Below are positions 34,701-43,102 of a stretch of 64,000 bases of DNA, one piece after another; the stretch's first letter is position 1; each line of letters opens with the position of its first letter. Below the pieces are notes generated by a model. That model saw nothing but the letters and a program-made list of their open reading frames with translations. It did not search any database and was not told where the DNA came from. The stretch spans positions 310,001-374,000 of the forward strand of contig NZ_JAFCGY010000001.1 of assembly GCF_016836705.1 (NCBI RefSeq), read 5' to 3'. The translations under genes were made by a program, and so were the position numbers. This DNA comes from Mesorhizobium caraganae. Lineage in GTDB: Bacteria; Pseudomonadota; Alphaproteobacteria; Rhizobiales; Rhizobiaceae.

Positions 34701-37700
34701 AGCAGGGCACGGCCACGCTCACGCTCACCGGCGCCCACACCTACAGCGGCGGCACGGCCATTTCCGGCGGAACGCTCCAGGTCGGCAACGGCGCGGTAGT
34801 GGGCAGCTTGACGACGCCAACCGTCGCCAATAACGGCACGCTCGCTTTCAACCTGAACAGCAACTACAGCTTTGCCGGCGTCATTTCCGGCACCGGCGTG
34901 GTGAACAAGGTCGGCACCGGCACTACCACACTGACCGGCACCAACAGCTACACCGGGGCGACCAACGTCAATGCCGGCACGCTGCTCGTCAACGGCAACC
35001 AGTCGGGTGCTACCGGGCAGACCAATGTCGCCAGCGGAGCGACACTGGGTGGCACTGGCACCATCGGCGGCAGCGTGACCGTCGCCGATGGCGGCACTCT
35101 CAGCCCCGGCGATGCGGGCAATGCCCCAGGCACGCTCACCATCAATGGGAATCTGGCGCTCGGCAACTCCAACCTCAACATCAATTTCGGCCAGGCGAAT
35201 GTGCCTGGCGGTCCGCTCAACGACCTAATCAATGTCGGTGGCAACCTGACGCTCGACGGGACCCTCAGTGTCAGCCAAAGCGCAGGCGGCACGTTCGGCC
35301 CCGGCGTCTATCGTGTCATCAATTACAACGGCTCCTTGACGGACAACGGGCTCAATGTCACCGACCCGGACTATTCCGTGCAGACCTCGGTCGCCAATCA
35401 GGTCAACCTGGTCAATTCGGCTGGGCTGCAGCTCAGCTACTGGGACGGCGACGCCGGTCCGCACTCCAACAGCATCGTCAATGGCGGCAATGGCACATGG
35501 CGCGCCGCCGGCGACCAGAACTGGACCGACTCCACCGGCCTTTTCGCCGCTCCCTTCGCCAATGCCAGCTTCGCTATCTTCCAGGGCACTGCTGGCACGG
35601 TGAACGTCGACAACACCAACGGCCAGGTTCAGGCCGCGGGGATGCAGTTCGCCACCGACGGCTATCTGGTCCAGGGCGGCCCGATCGACCTGGTCGGCGG
35701 TTCGAGCATTATCCGCGTCGGCGACGGCACGGGAGCCGGCGCCTTCTATACGGCGACCATCGCCTCCAACCTTACCGGCAACAGCCAGTTGGTGAAGACC
35801 GATCTCGGCACGCTGGTTCTCTCGGGAACCAATAGCTATCTGGGCGGCACAGCCATCAATGGCGGAACAGTCCGGATCTCCCAGGATGCCAACCTCGGCA
35901 ACGCCGCGGGCGGTCTGACGTTCAACGGCGGCACGCTGAACACGACTGCCGCCATTGCGACCGGGCGTGCTGTAACGCTCGCCGGCGCCGGCACGTTCCT
36001 GACCAATGCCGGCACCGCGACCGTATTGACCGGAGGCATCAACGGGGCAGGCGGGCTGACCAAGGACGGCGCCGGCACGCTGGTGATAGCCGGCAATGCC
36101 GCGCATTCGGGCGGCACGACGATCAGCGCGGGCATCCTGCAGGTCGGCAATGGAGCGACGGCCGGCACGCTGGCCGGCAACGTGACCAACAACGCTATCC
36201 TGGCCTTCAATCGCTCGGATAGCCTGATCTTTGGTGGTGCGATAACCGGCACGGGTGCCGTACAGCAAATCGGAACCGGCACTACCGTTCTTACGGCCGA
36301 CAGCAGCTACAGCGGCGGCACAACGATCGCGGCCGGCACGCTGCAGCTCGGCAATGGCGGCTCTACGGGCTCGTTCACCGGCGATGTGACGGACAATGGC
36401 ACGCTGGCGTTCAACCGCTCAGACACCTACACCTTCGCCGGCCTGATCTCCGGCAGCGGCGCGGTAAGCCAGGTTGGTGGTGGGGTCACGATCCTGACCG
36501 GCGCCAACACCTATGCCGGCGCAACCAATGTGCTGGCCGGCAGCCTCCAGATCGACGGCGACCAATCGGGGGCGACCGGGCTTACGTCGGTAGCGAATGG
36601 CGGCACGCTTGCCGGTACGGGCATCATCGGCGGCGATGTCGTTGTGGCCAATGGCGGCGCAATGAACCCCGGTGACCTTGGCAACGTACCAGGAACGCTC
36701 ACGATCAACGGCGACCTGACACTCGGGGCCGCCGCAACGCTCAACTACAATTTCGGCCAGGCGAACGTGCCCGGCGGCGCGTTCAACGACCTCACGGTCG
36801 TACACGGCGATCTCGTTCTCGACGGGCTGCTGAACGTCGCCGAGACGCCCGGCGGCAATTTCGGGCCGGGCATCTACCGTATCATCAGCTATGACGGGAC
36901 GCTCACCGACCTCGGCCTTTCCGAGAGCTTGCCCAATCACGTGGTGCAGACCTCAATAGCCGGCCAGGTGAACCTGGTGGACATCAGCGCCATGACGCTC
37001 AACTTCTGGGACGGCGATGCCGGCCCAAAGAACAATAACCTCGTCGACGGCGGCAACGGCGTCTGGCGTGCCGCAGGCGACGACAACTGGACCGAGCAGA
37101 CGGGCGGTATCAACGCACCGTTCTCCAATGCAAGCTTCGCCATCTTCGCCGGCACGGCGGGTTCGGTGACCGTCGACAATACGAACGGCCAGGTTCAGGC
37201 CGCGGGGATGCAGTTCGCCACCGATGGCTATCTGATTCAGGGCAATGACCTCGCCCTGGTCGGTCCGCAGTCGATCATTCGTGTCGGCGACGGAACGGCC
37301 GCGAGCGCGGCCTACATTGCTACGATCAGTTCCAACCTGACCGGCAACACGCAACTGGTGAAGACCGATCTCGGCACGCTGGTGCTGGGCGGGTCCAACA
37401 GCTACACCGGCGGCACTGCCATCAACGGCGGCACTGTAAGGGTCGCGGCGGACGCCAATCTCGGCGACGCTGCGGGCGGGCTGGTCTTCGACAGCGGCAC
37501 ATTGCAGAACACCGCGGCCTTCAGTTCGGCGCGGGGCGTGACGCTCAACGCCGGCGGCGGCACGCTGCAGACCGATGCCGACCTGACCTTGTCGGGCCTG
37601 ATCGGCGGAACAGGCGCGCTCACCAAGACCGGCACCAGCGCACTCATTCTCACCGCCAACAACAGCTACACCGGCCCGACCACGGTCTCGGCCGGCAGCC

Positions 37701-40369
37701 TGTTCGTCAACGGCAACCAAAGCGGGGCAACCGGGCTGACCTCGGTGCTGGGCGGCGCCACGATCGGCGGCACTGGCACGGTCGGCGGCGACGTCACCAT
37801 CGCCGACGGCGCCACGCTGTCGCCCGGTGCGGCCGATGGCACTCCAGGCACGCTCGCCATCGCCGGCAATTTGTCGCTCTCCGGCGGCTCGATCCTGAAC
37901 TACAGCTTCGGTCAGGCGAATGTTGCAGGCGGCTCGCTCAATGACCTGACCACGGTCGGCGGCAATCTGGTGCTTGACGGCACGCTCAACGTCTCGGTGT
38001 CGCCGGGCGGCACGTTCGGCCCCGGTGTCTACCGGGTGTTCAGCTACAGCGGCGCGCTGACGAACAATGGCCTTTCGATCGGCACGATCCCTTCGACCGA
38101 ATATTTCGTCCAGACGGCAATCGCCAATCAGGTCAACCTCGTCAACACGGAAGGTTTGACGCTAAACTATTGGGATGGCGCTGCTGGCCCGAAGAACAAT
38201 GGCGTCATCGATGGCGGCGACGGGCTATGGCAGAATTCCACCGGCAACGAGAACTGGACCGACAGCACTGGCTCGGTCAACGCACCCTATACGGATGCGT
38301 CGTTTGCGATATTCGCCGGCGCGGCCGGCACGGTCACGGTCGACAACAGTCTGGGTGTGGTCTCGGCATCAGGCATGCAGTTCCTCACCAACGGCTACGT
38401 CATTCAAGGTGGGCCTCTCGGCCTCGTCGGGCCGCAGTCGATCATTCGCGTCGGCGACGGCACCGCGGCCGGCGCTAGCATAACCGCCACCATCGCCTCG
38501 GTGTTGACCGGCAGCACGCAGCTCACCAAGACCGATCTAGGCACGCTCGTGCTCACAGCCAGCAACAGCTATACCGGCGGCACGGCGGTCAATGGCGGTA
38601 CGCTGCAGGTCTCTGCCGACGCCAATCTGGGTGATGCCGCCGGGGCTCTCAGCTTCGACGGGGGCACGCTCAACACCACCACCAGCTTCACCTCGGGCCG
38701 GGCCATCAACACGGTGGGCCAGGGAACCTTGCTCACGGACGCCGGGACGGCGCTGACATTGACCGGCGCGCTCTCCGGCGCTGGAAGCTTCGTCAAGGAC
38801 GGCGCGGGCAAGGTGGTGCTGACCGCCGACAATTCCGGCTACACCGCCGCGACGCAGATCAACAAAGGCACGCTCACCGTCAGCGGCAGCCTGTGCGGCA
38901 CCGTCAATGTGAATTCGGGCGGGCGGCTGGAAGGCACCGGCACGGTTTGCGACACCAACAACTTCGCCGGCGGCACCGTGGCGCCAGGCGACAGCGGCAT
39001 TGGCACGCTAACGGTAGCCGGCAACTACACGGGTAACGGCGGCCTGCTCGAGATCGAGACCCAGCTCGGTGGCGATGCTTCGCCAACCGACAAGCTCGTG
39101 GTCACCGGCAATACGTCGGGCACCACCGATCTGAAGGTCACCAATCTCGGCGGCGGCGGCGCGCAAACCGTCGAAGGCATCAAGGTGGTCGATGTTGGCG
39201 GGGCCTCCAACGGCACCTTCAGCCTGCTCGGCGACTATGTGTTCCAGGGCCAACAGGCCGTGGTGGGCGGCGCTTACGCTTACCGGCTCTACAAGAACGG
39301 CGTCAGCACGCCGGCCGATGGTGACTGGTATCTGCGTTCGGCGCTCGTCGACGGTGATCCGGATCCGCAACCGCTCTATTCGCCGGCCGTGCCGATGTAT
39401 GAGGCTTATGCTGGGGTGCTGCAGACCTTCAACGAACTGGGCACCCTGCAGCAGCGCGTTGGCAATCGGTCGTGGGGCGAAGGCGCGACGCCGCAAGGTG
39501 CGGACCTGCCAGGCCAAGGCCCGGTCGATGGCAAGGCGATCTGGGCGCGCATCGAGGCTGCTCATGCCAAAATCGAGCCGGACGTATCGACCTCCGGCAC
39601 GAACTATGACGTGACCACCTGGAAACTGGAGGCCGGCGTCGATGGCCTGCTGCACGAAAGCGACGCCGGTATCCTGATCGGAGGGATCACGGCCCATTAC
39701 GGAACCGCTTCGTCAGACGTCTCCTCGACCTTCGGGGTGGGGTCGATCGCTGCCACCGGCTACGGCGTCGGCAGCACGCTCACCTGGTACGGCAACAGTG
39801 GCTTCTACGTCGACGCTCAGGCGCAGGCGACGTGGTATGACAGTGACATCCGGTCGACCACGCTAGGCACAACGCTTGTGGACGGCAACAACGGTTTCGG
39901 CTACGGCCTGAGCATGGAGGCCGGACAGAAGATCGCCCTCAACGGCAACTGGTCCCTTACTCCACAGGCCCAGCTTGCCTATTCGTCGGTCGACTTCGAC
40001 GCATTCACCGACCCGTTTGGCGCCGTCGTGTCGCCCGGCAGCAGCAACAGCCTCGTCGGCCGCCTCGGCCTCTCCGCAGACTACGAGGACCAGTGGGCGG
40101 ATGACGAAGGGCAAGTGAGCCGGACGCATATCTACGGGCTCGCCAATCTTTACTACGACTTCCTCGACGGAAATGATGTCGATGTGTCCGGCGTGAAGCT
40201 GGTCAGCGAAAATCAGGCGCTGTGGGGCGGTGTCGGCCTTGGCGGCTCGCTGAGCTGGGCGGACGGCCGCTACGCCGTCTTCGGAGAAGGGACAGTGCGG
40301 ACAAGTCTCAAGGATTTCGGCGACAGCCATGCCATAGGCGCCAAGCTCGGGTTCAGCGTGAAATGGTAG
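28757..40369 (+). CDS. Giant autotransporter (type Va) with modular beta-helix passenger
   Basis: About 3870 residues. The first 90 residues include an unusually long N-terminal extension and a hydrophobic signal core (IPAAVLIGLAASAAAAA), after which the passenger begins DRYWDSN. The passenger is made of dozens of autotransporter-associated beta-strand repeats (GAGTLTLTG-x-NTYTGGT-type). A unit starting YWD and containing GTW, NW and FAIF-GTAG occurs once at the passenger start and three times later. The last 280 residues are an autotransporter barrel, ending LGFSVKW. It would self-insert in the outer membrane and expose or release a very long adhesive beta-helix. Start choice: ATG 28757 has GGGGA 6 bp upstream; ATG 28736 is in frame but lacks a site; ATG 28892 (MTKWKGEAAS) gives a more usual signal-peptide length. 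Confidence 0.9.
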   Translation: MLELLGCEAVKQLSRSGKGAGSSCPGVLGTPGSAAFDWRILRGGRMTKWKGEAASFAPNAAELVLSLARAAAARAIPAAVLIGLAASAAAAADRYWDSNQTTAGSGGAGTWNTSNFNWSPNGDGVSGPYNQAWNNTGIVPGTLDNAIFGGTAGIVSLGSPITVNSIIFNTAGYTIAGAGPNTLTVGGATPTITANASATISAAVISSSGFTKAGSGALTMSGANNFGSGALNVNAGTLTLSGSNTFTGNVGVTTGTTLTLSAANTFTGNVNVSGSLSVASDAALGAAGNIVTLNGGSLASTGALNANRQVAINGSASISGVGVGSALFTGSGTLTVTSGVTMSNDASTYTGATVLQGAGQGRIHFTSVRDTGVASSLGASGDITIQGVDDFQDQAIYDGDGDSSNRTFHLTPSANGPVALINAGSGTLALTGSISLDGSSRGIAFSANTADLDLSGVISGASTSQVTYLGTSAARTITLGGANTYVGGNIVQQVTVVAPTLADIGTNSSFGTGTSDSEIRVNLATLSYTGGAVSTNRTWEFANTATLRNDGSGGLTLTGAMQFDASGTVDILALGGTYAGVNTLSGNITGDGGITSNGAGTWVVTGTNNFTGPITVQSGILRAGSASALGASITATVNGGILDLNGFSKTFARLDGTGGEVALGAANLTLTVANGVTASYSGVISGSGGLYKNGAGTQVLKGANTYTGSTNINLGTLQLSFVGAGGPTSNIISAASTLNMSDGKLVVTGVAGEGNTQTFNGLNINGGSNKISATNATVNFGAVNRTGGLVDFNIGTAAVYTVAPGTTLGGWATVTTGTATDYATVNASNQIVAFTAYNLKDNAATWVDGDIVADTAGAANSPFFGTVSDAGGDNIVQLGGLRYAAAAAAGSVVTVGAGQTLGVDGTIIIGASVGTTTQTIQGGTVRGSLGGVLGIQQNSGGTFTINSVVVNNGGPTGLTVMGAGTGVGTGKVVLGNAANTYTGVTWVTTGTLEVVTLANGNVASSIGMSAADSANLVLEAGRLRYTGVTASTDRGLTLTRSGALADNMIDVSGAATNLTVGGEIVSPDAANLIKEGAGTLTLTNANSSYAGITTVSAGTLAVTSLGNGGANSTIGAASSASANLVIGNAAEFQYDGATAASDRGFTLATGVSGAAFDVSSAATVLTISGNAVGTNTLIKRGAGTLVLAGTNTYSGNVVAAGTLRAGSTSAFGSTSGLMQVDAGARLELGTFSNTVGRLTGAGTVDLGSAGTTLTLSSGTAAFTGTLTGAGGLTVENAQTLNGCNHNYTGATTIDGGTLSVDCIRNGGINSSIGASASASANLVLANNGILQYTGADVATDRGFTLLGGNGYIDVTQASTELEFKGNAIGSGALRKRGFGTLILSGTNTYTGNTVVEAGTLIAGSSSAFGPGYMYVQAGSTLDTTGFNNTVRGLSDNGTAGGDILIGDKTLTISGTGSDMIFAGKITGTTGSLVKNGGSIQTLTGCDNNYRGSTTINSGWLSVSCVANGGVNSSIGSSSSAASNLVIGNGGVFNYIGDGDSTDRRFTLSGAAGSNSYILSNGTGALQFTNTAAITYSGAGIRNFRLGGSNTATNTMAAQIVNNGVSVAQVVKEGAGTWRLTSTTSTYTGVTSIQGGVLEVVKLADGGQASSIGAAPTTNSNLDIYTDSHLRYVGTGDSTNRLFRLGTGATYIESSGTGAVNFTGTGGGGMGFISAGPRTLVLGGTYTGGNIMGVAIADQNATTGKTTLAKNDAGTWILTANNTYTGNTVINDGKLIIGNGGTVGNVGTGDVILSFATGTLGFNRSDTFNFAGKISGPGIIEQMGEGTTVLTATDSAGTTKISEGTLQVNGDLTTDTVVFEDDEATTLTVNGSVHGNGVPATITGDGLTNTININAGGTLTANGDLGDGSDAANLTGTLNTGAGALNLGAGNDTLTLNDGGVITGTVNGGTGGETGAGDTLQVNNNTARTLDGVNVSGFESLSKQGTATLTLTGAHTYSGGTAISGGTLQVGNGAVVGSLTTPTVANNGTLAFNLNSNYSFAGVISGTGVVNKVGTGTTTLTGTNSYTGATNVNAGTLLVNGNQSGATGQTNVASGATLGGTGTIGGSVTVADGGTLSPGDAGNAPGTLTINGNLALGNSNLNINFGQANVPGGPLNDLINVGGNLTLDGTLSVSQSAGGTFGPGVYRVINYNGSLTDNGLNVTDPDYSVQTSVANQVNLVNSAGLQLSYWDGDAGPHSNSIVNGGNGTWRAAGDQNWTDSTGLFAAPFANASFAIFQGTAGTVNVDNTNGQVQAAGMQFATDGYLVQGGPIDLVGGSSIIRVGDGTGAGAFYTATIASNLTGNSQLVKTDLGTLVLSGTNSYLGGTAINGGTVRISQDANLGNAAGGLTFNGGTLNTTAAIATGRAVTLAGAGTFLTNAGTATVLTGGINGAGGLTKDGAGTLVIAGNAAHSGGTTISAGILQVGNGATAGTLAGNVTNNAILAFNRSDSLIFGGAITGTGAVQQIGTGTTVLTADSSYSGGTTIAAGTLQLGNGGSTGSFTGDVTDNGTLAFNRSDTYTFAGLISGSGAVSQVGGGVTILTGANTYAGATNVLAGSLQIDGDQSGATGLTSVANGGTLAGTGIIGGDVVVANGGAMNPGDLGNVPGTLTINGDLTLGAAATLNYNFGQANVPGGAFNDLTVVHGDLVLDGLLNVAETPGGNFGPGIYRIISYDGTLTDLGLSESLPNHVVQTSIAGQVNLVDISAMTLNFWDGDAGPKNNNLVDGGNGVWRAAGDDNWTEQTGGINAPFSNASFAIFAGTAGSVTVDNTNGQVQAAGMQFATDGYLIQGNDLALVGPQSIIRVGDGTAASAAYIATISSNLTGNTQLVKTDLGTLVLGGSNSYTGGTAINGGTVRVAADANLGDAAGGLVFDSGTLQNTAAFSSARGVTLNAGGGTLQTDADLTLSGLIGGTGALTKTGTSALILTANNSYTGPTTVSAGSLFVNGNQSGATGLTSVLGGATIGGTGTVGGDVTIADGATLSPGAADGTPGTLAIAGNLSLSGGSILNYSFGQANVAGGSLNDLTTVGGNLVLDGTLNVSVSPGGTFGPGVYRVFSYSGALTNNGLSIGTIPSTEYFVQTAIANQVNLVNTEGLTLNYWDGAAGPKNNGVIDGGDGLWQNSTGNENWTDSTGSVNAPYTDASFAIFAGAAGTVTVDNSLGVVSASGMQFLTNGYVIQGGPLGLVGPQSIIRVGDGTAAGASITATIASVLTGSTQLTKTDLGTLVLTASNSYTGGTAVNGGTLQVSADANLGDAAGALSFDGGTLNTTTSFTSGRAINTVGQGTLLTDAGTALTLTGALSGAGSFVKDGAGKVVLTADNSGYTAATQINKGTLTVSGSLCGTVNVNSGGRLEGTGTVCDTNNFAGGTVAPGDSGIGTLTVAGNYTGNGGLLEIETQLGGDASPTDKLVVTGNTSGTTDLKVTNLGGGGAQTVEGIKVVDVGGASNGTFSLLGDYVFQGQQAVVGGAYAYRLYKNGVSTPADGDWYLRSALVDGDPDPQPLYSPAVPMYEAYAGVLQTFNELGTLQQRVGNRSWGEGATPQGADLPGQGPVDGKAIWARIEAAHAKIEPDVSTSGTNYDVTTWKLEAGVDGLLHESDAGILIGGITAHYGTASSDVSSTFGVGSIAATGYGVGSTLTWYGNSGFYVDAQAQATWYDSDIRSTTLGTTLVDGNNGFGYGLSMEAGQKIALNGNWSLTPQAQLAYSSVDFDAFTDPFGAVVSPGSSNSLVGRLGLSADYEDQWADDEGQVSRTHIYGLANLYYDFLDGNDVDVSGVKLVSENQALWGGVGLGGSLSWADGRYAVFGEGTVRTSLKDFGDSHAIGAKLGFSVKW
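34970..38690 (+). repeat. Three ~1-kb coding modules in the autotransporter
   Basis: Modules of about 330 codons occur at roughly 34970-35955, 36530-37515 and 37688-38690. Each runs in the order NGNQSGATG, a GGTGTIGG-like turn, LSPGD, FGQANV-GG, LDG-LNV, FGPG-YR, VQT-ANQVNLV, WDG-AGP, NW, GMQF-T-GY, SIIRVGDGT, KTDLGTLVL and AINGGTVR. A spacer of a few shorter repeats separates the first two. Protein-level similarity is strong, and many DNA stretches (for example GGCCAGGTTCAGGCCGCGGG) are identical. Confidence 0.8.
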
Positions 40370-40524
40370 CCGCGATCGAGATCGACATGCCGACCTTGGC
40401 TTGAGGATCGTGTCCGGCAGGCTACCCTAGGTCTATGGAATCCGGCCTTGCGGATTACCCGGCTCGTCCATTCTGGGCGTCTCCTTCCGGGCTGCCGCCA
40501 GGGGAAACAGAAAGGTAATTTGTA

Positions 40525-41061
40525 ATGCGCATATCCCACTTGACCCACGCGGTTGCGGCGGCGGTGACGGCTTCGATCGTGCTAAGTGCACCGGCGTCGT
40601 CTCAGGAAGCTCCCGCGTTGCCTGGTGGTGCTTCGTCGCTCCAGGAGACCTACCAGGACTGGAACGTCGCCTGTCAGAGCACGCCCAAAATCGTCTGCGC
40701 GACCTCGCAGCAGCAGACGCAGCAAAGCGGCCAGCGCATCCTGGCGATTGAGTTGCGCAAGGGCGAAGCCGACGCCGTTTCCGGCAATCTGGTCCTTCCC
40801 TTCGGGCTGCTGCTCGATGCAGGCGCGACGTTGCAGATCGATGAGGGACAGCCGCGCGAACCTCTGCGGTTTTCGACCTGCGTGCCGGCCGGCTGCCTCG
40901 TGCCGCTCAGCTTGGATGCCGAAACGGTTGCCGCCCTTCGCGCGGGTACGGCGCTGCGCATCAAAGCTCAGGACACCGACAAAAAAGAGGTGACTCTGTC
41001 GGTCTCGCTGAAGGGGTTGGCCGCCGCACTCGACAGGCTCAAGGTTTTGGTGGGCGCCTGA
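40525..41061 (+). CDS. Invasion-associated locus B (IalB) family protein
   Basis: A 178-residue exported protein with a signal peptide (hydrophobic run AVAAAVTASIVLSAPASS, cleavage near residue 27). The mature part matches the IalB family: YQDWNVACQS near the start, ILAIELRKG, LPFGLLLDAGATLQID, and two cysteines in FSTCVPAGCLVPL. IalB of Bartonella aids erythrocyte invasion; in rhizobia the family is widespread and its role unclear, probably in the periplasm or envelope. It lies 155 bp after the autotransporter, same strand, so it may belong to the same surface island. AGAAAGGTAATTTGT precedes ATG 40525, a moderate ribosome site. Confidence 0.87.
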   Translation: MRISHLTHAVAAAVTASIVLSAPASSQEAPALPGGASSLQETYQDWNVACQSTPKIVCATSQQQTQQSGQRILAIELRKGEADAVSGNLVLPFGLLLDAGATLQIDEGQPREPLRFSTCVPAGCLVPLSLDAETVAALRAGTALRIKAQDTDKKEVTLSVSLKGLAAALDRLKVLVGA

Positions 41062-41880
41062 GATACGGCATTCATAGGTCTCCTCGACCGGAGCGTTCCG
41101 TCTTCGCACGCGTAGACCAAGGTCAGGACCGAACACCGGTTCTCGCGACGGTCAAAGGCAATGACTAGGTCGAAGGCGGTTGCCGCTGGAATGAAGGTCA
41201 GCTCGGGAACCGGCAAGGAGCCAGCAACTGACATTGGGTCGTTTGCCGAATATCCGCTTCAGCCAATTGTATTTCGAAGGCGGACCGCCTGCTTCCGGCC
41301 CATTGCGGTCATTCTGGAACATGGCTCCGAAGGGCTGCATATGTTCACAAGGAGGCGTTGGAGTTAGCTAAAGTCGACTTTATGGCGTTACGGGAGCATG
41401 CGGAACGATACGGGAAGATTTCTGATTTGGGCCCACGAAAAAGTCAATAAAATCAAGGATTCTGATACGTCCTCCGGGCCCACCAACTTGTTGCAAATCA
41501 GTGGTTTGCGCTCAATTCTTTGAGTTTGAATTGAGCGTCATCGGGTAAGTCTCTGCCTTTGAGTGAAATGGTTTAGGCCCGTTCGTCAATTTTCTCCGTC
41601 TCGTCGATGGCACCCGTCACACGTAGCTCGACACTCCCGGCTTCGAAAGACCCTTCGGCGATGCGTGCGGTATTCGGCGGCAACGACGTGCAATTAGGCG
41701 GGGTTCCGAACTCGGCCGTGCACGTCCCCCCGCCAGTACTGGCCGTCGATGGCCAAAATCATCTGGGTACCTAGCGCGCAACGCTCGCTTGAGATCCTCA
41801 TACTCGAGGGGTCGGCGAGAACTGACTATCACGCCTTCGCAAAAAGGGCCATCGTTGCGCGGATGTCGACAGCTACTCCT
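41062..41880. other. Gene-free stretch between the surface island and region 5
   Basis: About 820 bases. I see no gene with a ribosome site and family resemblance. On the minus strand, a short frame ending at 41573 has a protein-like tail (EGSFEAGSVELRVTGAID) but no start codon; it may be a fragment. Two short copies of TGGGCCCA-type palindrome occur at 41428-41435 and 41476-41483, without tRNA structure. Confidence 0.4.
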
Positions 41881-42999
41881 TCAGGCTGCGCGGCCGAAGC
41901 GATCGACCCTGAAATCGTCGAGCGGCGTTTCGCAACGGTCGGTCATGATGAGCTCGGCCATGGCATCGCCCACGCCCGGACCGAGCTGGAAGCCGTGTCC
42001 GCTGAAGCCGAAAGCGTGGAACAGGCCTGGCGTCGTCGCCGAGCGTCCCATGATCGGCAGCATGTCTCTGACATAACCCTCGCAGCCGGACCAAGTGCGA
42101 ATGACTGTAGCCTGCGCGATCGCCGGCAGCAGCCGCGCGACGGCGCGCAATTGCAATGGAAGGCGCATGGGATCGGCGCTGGCGTGGCCTGGATCGAGAT
42201 TGACCGCCACTCTTTCGGCCGCTCCGCCGAAGACGATGTTGCCCCGCTCGACCTGACGCAGATAGGCGCCATGGTCCTTGTTGCGCGTCCAGATGCCGAC
42301 CACCGGCAAGATCTGATGCGGCAGCGGCTCGGTCACGCCCATCTGCGGGCCACGGGCGTCGAGCGGAACCGTTTCGCCGAACTGCGCGGCGATGCGCGCG
42401 CCCCAAGCACCGGCGGTGTTGAGCAGACACTCGGCGGCGAATGCACCTTTTGAACTGGCTACAAGGAAGCTGGAGCCCGTGTGCCGGATCGTCTCGACCT
42501 CAGTCGCCTCGACGATTTCGGCGCCCAGCCTGCGGGCTGCCTCGGCAAAGGCCGGTGCGATCAGCCGGGAATTGCCGCTGCCATCGTGCGGCGAGAACGA
42601 CGCCGCAACAGCATCAGGACCGAGACCGGGAAAACGGGCGCGAATCTCGCGCCGGCTTAGCTCCGCCAGCTCAAGCCCCCAGGGCAGCGCCGCCTCGGCA
42701 TAGGCCCGCATGTCGGCGAGGCTATCTTCATCGAAGATCAGCCGGATATGGCCGGTAGCGCGGAATTCCACGTCGCGGCCAAGCATTTTTTCGGCCTCGC
42801 CCCACAGCCTGAGCGAGCGATGGGCCAGCGGAAGCTGGGACAGATGACGCCCCGTGCGCCGGATGTTGCCGAAGGAGGCAACCGTTGCTCCAGTGCCGAT
42901 CCGGTTGCGCTCGATCAACGTCACGCGCGCGCCGTGCTGGGCCAGGAAATAGGTCGAAGCCGTTCCCATCAGTCCGCCGCCCAGCACGATCACATCCAT
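41881..42999 (-). CDS. FAD-dependent oxidoreductase, DAO family (1)
   Basis: A 372-residue D-amino-acid-oxidase/glycine-oxidase family protein. The FAD-binding motif VIVLGGGLMGTASTYFLAQ begins at residue 3, followed by the ERN acidic end of the second strand; GFSGHGFQLGPGVGDAMAEL near the C-terminus is the family closing motif. It would oxidise a secondary or D-amino acid, passing electrons to oxygen, quinone or a partner subunit. ATG 42999 has GAGGG four bases upstream; the frame is open to 43044. It is divergent from the LysR gene with 103 bp between, and that region holds a LysR-type box, so it is likely a target of that regulator. Confidence 0.88.
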   Translation of the reverse strand: MDVIVLGGGLMGTASTYFLAQHGARVTLIERNRIGTGATVASFGNIRRTGRHLSQLPLAHRSLRLWGEAEKMLGRDVEFRATGHIRLIFDEDSLADMRAYAEAALPWGLELAELSRREIRARFPGLGPDAVAASFSPHDGSGNSRLIAPAFAEAARRLGAEIVEATEVETIRHTGSSFLVASSKGAFAAECLLNTAGAWGARIAAQFGETVPLDARGPQMGVTEPLPHQILPVVGIWTRNKDHGAYLRQVERGNIVFGGAAERVAVNLDPGHASADPMRLPLQLRAVARLLPAIAQATVIRTWSGCEGYVRDMLPIMGRSATTPGLFHAFGFSGHGFQLGPGVGDAMAELIMTDRCETPLDDFRVDRFGRAA

Positions 43000-43078
43000 G
43001 GCGCCCTCTTGCAATGAATCATTGACCAATCTTGTCGGCGCCACGGCATTGCGTCAAAGATGGGTTTGGATAGAAGCC

Positions 43079-43093
43079 ATAAGCTTTACCTAT
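43079..43093. promoter_or_regulatory. LysR-type box in divergent promoter
   Basis: ATAAGCTTTACCTAT, an imperfect T-N11-A palindrome, lies 10 bp before the LysR start codon. It agrees at 11 of 15 positions with the perfect palindrome at 44002-44016. It is well placed for autoregulation of the LysR gene and control of the divergent oxidoreductase. Confidence 0.5.
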
Positions 43094-43102
43094 GGAGTAG
43101 CA

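Noticed and set aside
30074..34738. Very long antisense open frames (779 and 675 codons) opposite the autotransporter
   Set aside because: Composition is Arg/Gly/Ala-rich, with no family resemblance and no ribosome sites. They are a side effect of high-GC repetitive codons on the coding strand.
41428..41485. TGGGCCCA and GGGCCCACCA, resembling tRNA acceptor ends
   Set aside because: Only about 50 bases apart, no T-arm GGTTCGA-type sequence and no anticodon stem could be found, so not a tRNA.
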